Below are positions 24,149-31,487 of a DNA stretch of 35,471 bases, piece by piece. The notes below the pieces were generated by a model. It saw nothing but the letters and a program-made list of their open reading frames with translations. It did no database searches and had not been told where the DNA came from. Position 1 is the first letter of the stretch. Each line of letters begins with the position of its first letter. A program made the position numbers and the translations under genes. Location of the stretch: positions 1-35,471 of the forward strand of contig NZ_JADEXP010000023.1 of assembly GCF_015207065.1 (NCBI RefSeq), written 5' to 3'. Origin of the DNA: Leptolyngbya cf. ectocarpi LEGE 11479. GTDB lineage: Bacteria; Cyanobacteriota; Cyanobacteriia; Phormidesmidales; Phormidesmidaceae.

Positions 24149-24577
24149 AGGTTATCTATCAACCGGTTGGGCATATTTGATGACATTTCCCCGTCAAGGG
24201 ACAATAGCACGATGAGTCGAAAATCATCAAAGTGGGCTTTGTTTGCAGCCCACAACCCTATATAGCTAAGTGCTCTAGACTACTCTGGCAGCCATGACAA
24301 ACGCTTACTTGAAAGGATTAGCGTTTGCTGTAGGACTAATCTCGTAGGAGAAAAAGTGATTCAATCTTTAGGCTCAACCCCATACAGGCAAAAGCCAGTC
24401 TACAAGCAACTCTCGATCAAAAAATAATTTAAAAGCAGAAAGGGTACCGACGACTGGCCGTGTTTCGTCTCGGTACCCTCACTGGTTCGCTCCTCACACA
24501 CAATAGTCATTTTAGAATATATGCCAGGGTTTGTCACCCCCATCGTAATTTTTGATATCCACATGAATTCAAACAGA
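24149..24577. other. Structured intergenic region upstream of the CDF gene
   Basis: No gene is certain here. It holds two interlocking inverted repeats: AAACGC (24299-24304) with GCGTTT (24321-24326), and GATTAG (24316-24321) with CTAATC (24336-24341). Two very short plus-strand frames occur at 24294-24347 (17 codons, MTNAYLKGLAFAVGLIS) and 24356-24427 (23 codons, GTG start after TAGGAG). A long hairpin follows at 24441-24479. It could be a small RNA or leader region; that is inference. Confidence 0.4.
24441..24479. other. Long imperfect hairpin
   Basis: AGGGTACC (24441-24448) and GACGA (24449-24453) pair with TCGTC (24465-24469) and GGTACCCT (24472-24479), 13 base pairs in all with a 2-base bulge and an 11-base loop. 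Neither side has a T-run, so it is not a standard terminator. It lies 99 bases past the stop of the DALR-domain gene. Confidence 0.6.
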
Positions 24578-25396
24578 CTAGAACCGACTTGTTAGTGGAT
24601 AGCTTAACCTCTTGTTTAGCAGCTGTTTCAGCACAAGTTCGACAACTTTGAACCAACGCTTAACGGCCTCAGCCTCAATTGCGTCTGGCCTGATTTTGCC
24701 AGCGCAGATTTCTAATGCCAAAACCAGCCGTTGAGATTGCTCCAACAGTCGAGGCAGTTCCGCTTCGTCCCACATGTCACAAATATCCAGTAAACAATCA
24801 ATCAGTTCTTTTAAAGAAGAGCACGGTATCAAATATGGCGCTGAAGCGGAATGAATGATTGATTGATTGATAGGTGAGCCTAACTGCTGATGACAGGCCT
24901 GCCACCGACAACATAACTCATAGCCGGACTGCAGCTGCCATAGTGCCTCAGAGGTTAAGTGGCAAACCCCATGACGGATCGGCAGGGTGCCCTGATAAAG
25001 AGATTGCTGCCATCGCTCAATCCCATCTCGGGCAATCACAAACTCTAACCAACCCGCATCATTTTTACGAATACAGGCCCAGATGGGGTGCGACGTCTGC
25101 TCATGCAACATCGCTGACAGTATTGATGCAATTTCACCCACTGGCCGTTGCCAGTTTTTTTGCAGCTTCAGTGCAATTGCAGAGATATATGTAACTGCTT
25201 CGTTACAGTAAACTTTTTTTAAGTGAATATTCTGATGACAAATATTTGTAATTTTACCGATGCTTAATAAAACCTCTGAATATCTAAGAGGAGTGTGAAG
25301 GTTTGACGTAAGTAGATCGTGATTGATGTGATTAAGAACTTCAATCGTGGAAGCTAAGTTGAACTGCAATGTCCGTTTTAACGAAAACCGTGTCAT
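24578..25396 (-). CDS. Cyanobacterial DALR-anticodon-binding-domain-like protein
   Basis: The product (272 residues from the ATG at 25396) resembles a cyanobacterial family annotated by similarity of its C-terminus to the DALR helical anticodon-binding domain of arginyl-tRNA synthetase. Recognisable blocks are the AVTYISAIALKLQKNWQRPV segment (about 65-85), GWLEFVIARDGIERWQQSLYQG, and the all-helical C-terminal part with RLLEQSQRLVLALEICAGK and FKVVELVLKQLLNKRLSYPL. There is no catalytic synthetase domain, so a role in tRNA handling is not established. An upstream ATG at 25429 is in frame (11 more residues) and lies inside a 22-bp palindrome. Neither start has a well-spaced Shine-Dalgarno sequence, though AGGGG lies about 13 bases before 25429. 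Confidence 0.7.
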   Translation of the reverse strand: MTRFSLKRTLQFNLASTIEVLNHINHDLLTSNLHTPLRYSEVLLSIGKITNICHQNIHLKKVYCNEAVTYISAIALKLQKNWQRPVGEIASILSAMLHEQTSHPIWACIRKNDAGWLEFVIARDGIERWQQSLYQGTLPIRHGVCHLTSEALWQLQSGYELCCRWQACHQQLGSPINQSIIHSASAPYLIPCSSLKELIDCLLDICDMWDEAELPRLLEQSQRLVLALEICAGKIRPDAIEAEAVKRWFKVVELVLKQLLNKRLSYPLTSRF

Positions 25397-25417
25397 ATTT
25401 GTATTAACTTGGGTAAA

Positions 25418-25439
25418 TGAACAGAGCATGCTCTGTTCA
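25418..25439. promoter_or_regulatory. Perfect 22-bp palindrome at the 5' end of the DALR-domain gene
   Basis: TGAACAGAGCATGCTCTGTTCA is its own reverse complement. If the gene starts at 25396 the palindrome lies 21 bases upstream of the start codon, an operator or leader-hairpin position; if it starts at 25429 it spans the start. On the plus strand CCCC and a run of seven T follow, giving terminator-like geometry. It is not a LexA box (GAAC-N4-GTTC spacing is not met). Confidence 0.65.
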
Positions 25440-25791
25440 GCCCCTTTTTTTGACTTGATCTACCGTTCAATATACATAGTTCAATTTCAATCCCCTGCTT
25501 CAAAAAAAGCTGAAGTAGATATAAAGAAGTCACCGTCGGGATGCCAACCGATTTAGCTGTTTGTATTAATGTACTTAACGTATTTGTTTCGTATACTTAT
25601 CGTGGTTTTACGGTTGACAAGTGCAGTGCTCCTCGGGAATTGACATAGGGCTTTAAGTTGCTTCTCTTTAAAATTTGTATATTTGCATCAATGATTGCTT
25701 ACAGGGCGCATCGATAACTGGGGTTTTCTATACCGAAAGCTTTCCAGATTGCTTATTTTGGCTCCAAACTCTATGGCTTGACACTAGGTAA
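25440..25791. other. Divergent intergenic region before the Crp-family gene
   Basis: This AT-rich stretch must contain promoters for the leftward DALR-domain gene and the rightward Crp-family gene. I see no further strong inverted repeat, RNA gene or open reading frame. A single GTA-N8-TAC NtcA site was not found. Confidence 0.4.
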
Positions 25792-26538
25792 ATGACACTA
25801 TCTGAATTATCGACAACTTCCAGCACGTTTCCCATGTCCTCATCTATCCCATCGGATGACGCTCGGCCATTTCATGTATGGCAACGTATTCTAGATTGGG
25901 CCCAAGAGCACTATCGATGCCGCACATTTAGCAAAGATGAACGGATTCCCACCCGTCCGGGTCTACTGTACTTAGTGCAGCAGGGAGCTGTGCGTTTGGT
26001 GGGGAGTGCCCAGGTGAGCGCCACCCTCAAGCAGCAAAAGAGTTCGTCCACGCGAGTGCCTTTGGTAGCGGCAGAAGAAGCATTCTTGGGGTTTGTCGGC
26101 GCAGGGCAACCGTTTGAGATCGTTGCACAGCCACCATTCACCCTTCAGAGCTTTTCCCACGTAGACAACACCACCATTGTTTGGCTGTACTGGAATGATT
26201 TAGACACCTGGCCTCACTTTCGCCGTGAAGTGTTAGATGCCTTTCGTCGTCAGCATCAGCGTAAGTTGCTTTGGCTCAGTACGTTAGGCCAACGTCGCAC
26301 CATTGATCGGCTTTTAGGGTTTCTTACCCTGCTGGTTGATGAATATGGTGAGCCCTGTGACAATGGGTATTATCTACCTTTCCCATTGACCCACGCTCAG
26401 ATTGGCAGTGCCATTGGCTCTACTCGCGTCACGGTAACCCGCCTAATGGGTAAGTTGCGCCAGCGTGGTTTGATTCAAAGCCACGGCGAGAATCTCATCA
26501 GTATTCCCTTTGGTGCCAGCTTAAAGCAGCAGGGATAA
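25792..26538 (+). CDS. Crp/Fnr-family transcriptional regulator
   Basis: The 248-residue product has an N-terminal sensor-like beta domain (about 28-135) without the conserved cAMP-binding RxS motif or Fnr cysteines, a dimerisation helix (REVLDAFRRQHQRKLLWLST), and a C-terminal HTH_Crp domain: LTHAQIGSAIGSTRVTVTRL (199-218), then MGKLRQRGLIQ. The GSTRVTVTRLMGKLRQRGLI block is nearly invariant in a conserved cyanobacterial group that includes, as I recall, Synechocystis Slr0449. It is not NtcA, which has a different recognition helix and lacks the N-terminal extension. The effector is unknown. An alternative start is the ATG at 25834, which would remove a Ser/Thr-rich leader. Convergent with the kinase gene. 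Confidence 0.88.
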   Translation: MTLSELSTTSSTFPMSSSIPSDDARPFHVWQRILDWAQEHYRCRTFSKDERIPTRPGLLYLVQQGAVRLVGSAQVSATLKQQKSSSTRVPLVAAEEAFLGFVGAGQPFEIVAQPPFTLQSFSHVDNTTIVWLYWNDLDTWPHFRREVLDAFRRQHQRKLLWLSTLGQRRTIDRLLGFLTLLVDEYGEPCDNGYYLPFPLTHAQIGSAIGSTRVTVTRLMGKLRQRGLIQSHGENLISIPFGASLKQQG

Positions 26539-26649
26539 GGACGCGGGAAAAGCATTGCCTGCAACATCTGCCCACAACATCCGTAAAATACCCCAAATAC
26601 TAATCCCCATAGATTCAGGGTTTGTGTAGCGAGGATAGGTTCTCAGGAA

Positions 26650-28740
26650 CTACCGCAGCTGCGCAAACCCTGCTTTGTTTAAGGCTATTTGGCCCTCTTG
26701 AGATAACAAGAGGGCGGCATAGGCTTGGCCAATGGTTTGCTCAGTATTACTAACAACATAAAGCTTGCGGGTTAGCGGATAGTCACCTGATTCAAATCCT
26801 TTTAGGTTGGGTTGATTGCGCTGATTGGGACAATTTTGCAAGTCAATATAGGGGGGCTCATAGGGGGGCTGCTGGTCTATAGACAGCGGCTTGACCGTAC
26901 ATTGGCCCACGACTTCTGGAGCTGACGCAAAATAAATAGCGCCTGGGGTGTTGCCAGTCAGTCTTAGAGCCTCAGTTGTGTTGGGGCTACGACGAACGTT
27001 GGGAGCTAAGGCTTCACCGTTAAGGACGGCCTGACTAAAAAAGAGAACGGTGCCGCCTAGATCATCACGGGCAATAGCAACAACGGGTAAATCGGGTCCT
27101 CCCAATTCTTGCCAATTAACAATACGTCCGGTGTAAATATCCCTCAGCTGACGCTGACTCACATTTGAGAGGGGAAGTGCTGGATGGGCAACAACGGCGA
27201 CGCCTTCGAGAGCGACCGGAATTTCTTGCAGCGTGAAACCCTGCTGCTGGGCCTGTTTTTTTTCCGCTGGGGTGAGGGGACGCGATGTCTGGGCAAAATC
27301 TAGCTCACCGTTGAGCAGCATTTGAATACCCGTGGATGAACCAGGGGCTTGATTGGTAGGAGCACGGTACGTTAGCTGGAGACCTGGAATAGCCTGCTGT
27401 AGCTGCGGGTCAATGATGCCTCGAATGGGAGCCCAAGTCGTGCTACCGCCATAGGTAAATTGTCCCGGTGTCACATCCACATCACTAAAATTTGTGGCTG
27501 GGGTGATGGTTGAAAGCTGAGGCACCCTCAGCCCAAGTCCCCCTTTTTGTTTGAGCCACCACCAGCCGCCACCAGCTAGGGCGGCGAGTAGTACCAGTCC
27601 CAGCATCCAGGGACGTAGAAAACGTTGAGTATTGGGGGGCCGTGACGTTTGGGCTGATGGCGGTTGAGCCACCGATTTAGCGGGGGGCTGAGGCGGTGTT
27701 GCGGCCACCGGCATAGGGGTCGATGGCCGGGCTGTTGCAGGGGGAGCGGCCACTGGAATGGGAGGCGGAGGGACCGAAGCTGGGGGCGCTGAGATCGCTT
27801 TTGGGTCACCCATTAAGGCCTTCAAGGTATCCTCAGCACTGGCATATCGGTCTTGAGGGCTGGCGTTCAGTAGTTTATCGAGAACAGTGGCTAAGGTTTG
27901 ATCGTGGAGACTGACATGGTTTTGCCAACGCCAGCGGTTGCTATAGCTATCAAAGAGGTCTGCGGTGGCTTTGCCGGTTAATAAAACAATGCAGGTAACA
28001 GCTAGGGAATAGAGATCGGACGCTGGAAACACCTGACCACCCGTGACCTGCTCAGGAGGTGCATAGCCAGTAGTGTAGATACCGGTGGATTTTGTGGAGG
28101 CGGCTCCGGTGACCTGTTTAACTGCGCCAAAATCCAACAAAAACAGCTGATTATCCACTGTTTTCATGATGTTAGAGGGTTTAATATCGCGGTGGATGGC
28201 TCCATTTTTATGGACAAACGCCAGCACCTTCAAGATGGAGGCCAAGATTGCTTTGACAGCCCCTTCAGGCAGGGTTCCCCGTCGGTCTAGAATTTGCTCT
28301 AGATCTTCACCATCGATAAATTCTTGGACCAGGTAGAAGTATTCCTCATCTTTGCCCGCAGGCGACTTGACCACAATGGGAAAGTAGGCGTAGAGATCGG
28401 GAATCTGTGGATGCTGGTTACCGAGACGCTCTAAAACGTCTGCTTCGCGGGCAAAGAGCTGCTGCGCAATTTGAAGCTGCTGTGAACTGAGCTGGGATGA
28501 GGGTTGAAATAATTTGACGACGCAGGGACGCAGGGTGGGGGTATAGCGATCGCACGCATAATAAGCCGCCCCAAAGCCCCCCTGACCCAACAGTCGCTGA
28601 GTTAAATAGCGTCCGCTTAAAATTAACGGCATCCCACAGTTGGTACAAAACAACTGTGACGCTGTCTGGATCGACTTCTCTAAATTGGGATGGGGATTAA
28701 CGGGCCGAGAACATCCAGGCCGAGTGCAGTGTAATTGCAT
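26650..28740 (-). CDS. Serine/threonine protein kinase fused to a PstS-like substrate-binding domain
   Basis: The 696-residue protein has five parts. (1) An N-terminal zinc-ribbon-like segment has Cys5, Cys10, Cys32 and Cys35. (2) The Hanks-type kinase domain (about 44-310) has LGQGGFGAAY, Lys76, HRDIKPSN with Asp185, and DFG at 203-205, so it looks active. (3) A Pro/Ala-rich linker spans about 312-372. (4) One membrane helix is at about 377-396. (5) A phosphate-binding-protein-like domain (about 425-696) contains QFTYGGSTTWAPI, GSSTGIQMLLNGELDFAQTS, IPVALEGVAVVAHP and RQLRDIYTGRIVNWQELGGP. The topology puts the binding domain in the periplasm, so the protein could act as a receptor kinase; phosphate or another anion as ligand is inference. 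It starts 5 bases after rbcR stops, on the same strand. Confidence 0.9.
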   Translation of the reverse strand: MQLHCTRPGCSRPVNPHPNLEKSIQTASQLFCTNCGMPLILSGRYLTQRLLGQGGFGAAYYACDRYTPTLRPCVVKLFQPSSQLSSQQLQIAQQLFAREADVLERLGNQHPQIPDLYAYFPIVVKSPAGKDEEYFYLVQEFIDGEDLEQILDRRGTLPEGAVKAILASILKVLAFVHKNGAIHRDIKPSNIMKTVDNQLFLLDFGAVKQVTGAASTKSTGIYTTGYAPPEQVTGGQVFPASDLYSLAVTCIVLLTGKATADLFDSYSNRWRWQNHVSLHDQTLATVLDKLLNASPQDRYASAEDTLKALMGDPKAISAPPASVPPPPIPVAAPPATARPSTPMPVAATPPQPPAKSVAQPPSAQTSRPPNTQRFLRPWMLGLVLLAALAGGGWWWLKQKGGLGLRVPQLSTITPATNFSDVDVTPGQFTYGGSTTWAPIRGIIDPQLQQAIPGLQLTYRAPTNQAPGSSTGIQMLLNGELDFAQTSRPLTPAEKKQAQQQGFTLQEIPVALEGVAVVAHPALPLSNVSQRQLRDIYTGRIVNWQELGGPDLPVVAIARDDLGGTVLFFSQAVLNGEALAPNVRRSPNTTEALRLTGNTPGAIYFASAPEVVGQCTVKPLSIDQQPPYEPPYIDLQNCPNQRNQPNLKGFESGDYPLTRKLYVVSNTEQTIGQAYAALLLSQEGQIALNKAGFAQLR

Positions 28741-28745
28741 GGAGC

Positions 28746-29789
28746 TTAACTGCTTTCTTCTTCGACGGGATTTTTATCCATAGGCTTGTCACTGTTAGCT
28801 GCCTTGCCGGGAGACGGTTGCCCACTTCCATTTTTCTTACGATCTGGCCGCTGGTCAAAATCAATGTCCCGGTTTGTAAACTGGGGCAAAATTTCTTTTG
28901 TAAATGCCCCAGCAGCGGTAGAACGATAGCGATTGGGATTAAAAATCACCGATAGGGTACGTTTCACCACTACCGAATCAATCTTGGCCCGGTGTAGCAC
29001 CCCCATCTGCAACTCTTTCTCAATAGCAGAAATGGAGACAAACGCCACCCCCAGACCCGACTGCACCGCATTTTTGATCGCCTCAATGGAATTTAGTTCC
29101 ATCTCGACTCGCAGACGTCGGGTTTCAATGCCACAGCGGGTTAAGACCTGATCAATCACCTTGCGAATGGTGGATTGGGAATCAAGGGAAATAAATTTGA
29201 GTTTGTAGAGATCCTCGCGTTGAATCGCCTGACTGCTAGCTAGCGGATGAAACACCGGCATAATCAAAGCCAGCTCATCTTCAGCATAGGGAATTATTTC
29301 GAGGGAATCCTGCAGCTCGGGGGGCACTTCCCCACCAATAATCGCCAGATCGATCTGGCCGTTGCCCACACTCCAGGACGTGCGCCGGGTAGAGTGAACG
29401 TGGAGCTGGACCGCCACATCGGGATAGCGTTGACGAAACAGACCAATCATCCTGGGTAGCAAATAGGTACCTGTAGTTTGACTGGCCCCTACGATCAGAG
29501 TGCCCCCCTGCAGTTTTTGCAGATCTTCAATGGCGCGACAGGTTTCCTGGCATAGACTCAAGATGCGATCGCCATACTCTAGGAGTAAGTAGCCAGCTTC
29601 TGTGAGCTGGGCGCGCCGCCCACCCCGATCGAACAGCGGCACATCTAGCTGACGTTCTAGATTTTGGACCTGTAGACTAACAGCGGGCTGAGATACGTAG
29701 AGGCTATCGGCAGCTCGCTTAAAACTACCCTCCGCCGCAATCGCCTTTAGAATGCGCAGTTGATCTAACGTAAACGGGAGGTCAGACAT
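28746..29789 (-). CDS. rbcR: LysR-type regulator of carbon fixation genes, RbcR (Ycf30)
   Basis: RbcR activates RuBisCO operon transcription in cyanobacteria and red-lineage plastids. The 347-residue product begins with the characteristic [20 protein letters not shown] and the HTH region [20 protein letters not shown]. The effector-binding domain starts [20 protein letters not shown] and includes [20 protein letters not shown] and [20 protein letters not shown]. About 30 C-terminal residues form a polar Ser/Lys/Asp/Glu tail beyond the normal fold. The close match to Ycf30 makes RbcR more likely than NdhR/CmpR. A perfect 12-bp palindrome lies about 100 bases upstream. The receptor-like kinase follows after 5 bases, so the two are very probably cotranscribed. 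Confidence 0.93.
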   Translation of the reverse strand: MSDLPFTLDQLRILKAIAAEGSFKRAADSLYVSQPAVSLQVQNLERQLDVPLFDRGGRRAQLTEAGYLLLEYGDRILSLCQETCRAIEDLQKLQGGTLIVGASQTTGTYLLPRMIGLFRQRYPDVAVQLHVHSTRRTSWSVGNGQIDLAIIGGEVPPELQDSLEIIPYAEDELALIMPVFHPLASSQAIQREDLYKLKFISLDSQSTIRKVIDQVLTRCGIETRRLRVEMELNSIEAIKNAVQSGLGVAFVSISAIEKELQMGVLHRAKIDSVVVKRTLSVIFNPNRYRSTAAGAFTKEILPQFTNRDIDFDQRPDRKKNGSGQPSPGKAANSDKPMDKNPVEEESS

Positions 29790-30124
29790 AACGGTTAGGG
29801 TATCAACGCCGGTATTTCAAACAAATCCGTGGCACGATCAATAGAATCCGCTAGCGCTACTCTTTGCTGCCGACAAGTGAACAAGCGTGCTAGCACGTTA
29901 GAGTCTACAGGATACGTAGCTTAATCCTTCCTTATGAGGGGAGAATAACTCAAAACGTTAACTAATATGTTCGTTTATGAGGAAAACTTTGAGAGCCGCC
30001 GTCCAGAGCACTCGGGTTCAGAACACTCAGATATTGTTTCAGATATTGCTGTTGATTTGACGTGTGTGCTGGGCTGTTCTGTAAACAGATTCAATGTCCA
30101 TCTTACCTGTCTGGTCTTGCTTAT
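29790..30124. other. Divergent region between rbcR and the hypothetical gene at 30125
   Basis: CGTGCTAGCACG (29886-29897) is a perfect 12-bp palindrome, 97 bases upstream of rbcR, and could be an operator; LysR autoregulatory sites typically contain an interrupted T-N11-A dyad, which this does not prove. A 53-codon frame from 29967 shows no protein-like pattern. An in-frame GTG at 30062 could lengthen the next gene by 21 residues. Confidence 0.45.
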
Positions 30125-30874
30125 ATGCAGTACCAATTGATCCAAAATTTTCTCAGCCTGCCCGGTATTATTGGATTTAGTCTCATGTCCCTAGACCAGG
30201 ATAATCCCTCTGAGCAGAGGGTCTATAGCGTAGGGTTTCCCCGGGGTCAGGGTCTAGAGCAACGACCGTTGCTGGTACAAGGCATTCAGCAAATCATCGG
30301 CACAACACCCACATCATTAGAATTTTGTGCGTTTCAATTTAGCTCATATCAGGTGGAGTTGCATAAGACAGAGAGTGCAGCAATTTTACTCGTTGTCAGT
30401 GAAGGTCAACTCTCAAGCCAATATGCCAAGGCTGTTAGTGAGCTCATGCAGTTTATTAAGGCTGATTACTCAGCCCTAGTCGAAAGCATAGAAACCATCA
30501 AGGCTAAAGATCGAGAGCACGATGTGATAGTACCGACGGTCCAACTACCCACCGCCCACCTCGACGATGTGGTGGCAGCCATGAATAGTCTGAGTCAGGT
30601 GACGAGTCGATATTTAGGCCCACAGCTCGTCGCTAATCATTGGCGTACCTATCAGCTAGAAGATATTGATTGGTTAGAAAACTTTTATATTGCCGCTGAT
30701 GGCACTATAAGTGTTGTGAATACCAACCCAGAGCTATCTCCAGCACAGCTAGCAGAAATCCGTTTGTGGACACAGCGATTTCATCAGCGCTGTACCCGGA
30801 TTATTCGAGACTATGACACATTGGTTGAGCAGACGTTGCCGGTGCAGCACTGGCAGCTGTTGTTTGGGGGTTAA
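30125..30874 (+). CDS. Hypothetical protein, roadblock-like N-terminus
   Basis: From the ATG at 30125 the product is 249 residues. The first half (about 1-110) reads LIQNFLSLPGIIGFSLMSLD, later AILLVVSEGQLSSQYAKAVS, an alpha-beta pattern reminiscent of Roadblock/LC7 domains, but I cannot prove it. The second half is helical with ATSR-like QVTSRYLGPQLVANHWRTYQ, DIDWLENFYIAADGTISVVN and RLWTQRFHQRCTRIIRDYDT. No signal peptide or membrane helix is visible. The [2Fe-2S] ferredoxin gene starts 9 bases after its stop, so the two probably form an operon and may act together. I have no function to offer. A GTG at 30062 is an alternative start. Confidence 0.7.
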   Translation: MQYQLIQNFLSLPGIIGFSLMSLDQDNPSEQRVYSVGFPRGQGLEQRPLLVQGIQQIIGTTPTSLEFCAFQFSSYQVELHKTESAAILLVVSEGQLSSQYAKAVSELMQFIKADYSALVESIETIKAKDREHDVIVPTVQLPTAHLDDVVAAMNSLSQVTSRYLGPQLVANHWRTYQLEDIDWLENFYIAADGTISVVNTNPELSPAQLAEIRLWTQRFHQRCTRIIRDYDTLVEQTLPVQHWQLLFGG

Positions 30875-30883
30875 GCATTGTCC

Positions 30884-31363
30884 ATGGTGAAAACAGTTCG
30901 CTTAGAACCCATTGATCAGGAGAGTTCGGTAGAAACCAATGGCAATCTGCTATCGGTTTTATTGCATCAAGAGCTGAGTGTCTTAAAAGAATGTGGCGGA
31001 CGAGGGATGTGCGCCACCTGCCATATCTATGTCAATGATGGCATGGGCGATCTGACACCGATCAGTCGACGAGAGCAGCGTACCCTGGCAATTATTACCT
31101 CCTGTAAAGCCAACTCGCGTCTAGCCTGCCAGGCCAGGGTTATGGGCAACGGCGTTGTGGTTGAACTCCCGCCCGGTATGTATGTCAACTCCATCCAGGA
31201 TATAGAGTCTCTGATTGGACGTCGGGCAGCCCAGGATTTGCTCCATCCAGTGACGGGGGCAGTTCTGGTAGAACAAGGGAAGCTGATTACCCGGTCGATG
31301 CTGCGCCAGATTGAACATAGTAAGGATCTTCGGCTAGACGACTATTTCAGACACAGTACCTAG
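30884..31363 (+). CDS. [2Fe-2S] ferredoxin-like protein with C-terminal extension
   Basis: From the ATG at 30884 the product is 159 residues. The first 95 residues form a plant/adrenodoxin-type ferredoxin fold with SVLLHQELSVLKECGGRGMC and ATCHIYVNDG. The cluster ligands are Cys37, Cys43, Cys46 and Cys82 (C-x5-C-x2-C-x35-C), the spacing of adrenodoxin-like rather than photosynthetic (C-x4-C) ferredoxins. The remaining 65 residues (SIQDIESLIGRRAAQDLLHP to the end) are a helical extension that I do not recognise. The redox partner is unknown; it is probably not the PetF photosynthetic electron carrier. A TTG six bases upstream is an alternative start. The preceding hypothetical gene is 9 bases away. 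Confidence 0.85.
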   Translation: MVKTVRLEPIDQESSVETNGNLLSVLLHQELSVLKECGGRGMCATCHIYVNDGMGDLTPISRREQRTLAIITSCKANSRLACQARVMGNGVVVELPPGMYVNSIQDIESLIGRRAAQDLLHPVTGAVLVEQGKLITRSMLRQIEHSKDLRLDDYFRHST

Positions 31364-31487
31364 TGTTATCACGGCTGCCGGGGGCGAGCTGTAATAATAT
31401 ATTTACATTTCAAGTCTTTAAGGTATTTTCTATAAATACAATCTAATATCTTCATTAAAGATTGAGTATTCTATTACTTGAACATTG

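Noticed and set aside
25418-25439. 22-bp palindrome considered as a LexA site
   Set aside because: Known LexA boxes of the GAAC-N4-GTTC type have 4-base spacing; here GAAC and GTTC are 12 bases apart.
29967-30128. 53-codon frame upstream of the hypothetical gene at 30125
   Set aside because: No protein-like pattern, and it overlaps the start of a better-supported gene in another frame.
31364-31487. Search for a CIRCE element before hrcA
   Set aside because: No TTAGCACTC-N9-GAGTGCTAA or close variant was found; only a weak ATCTT/AAGAT stem is present.
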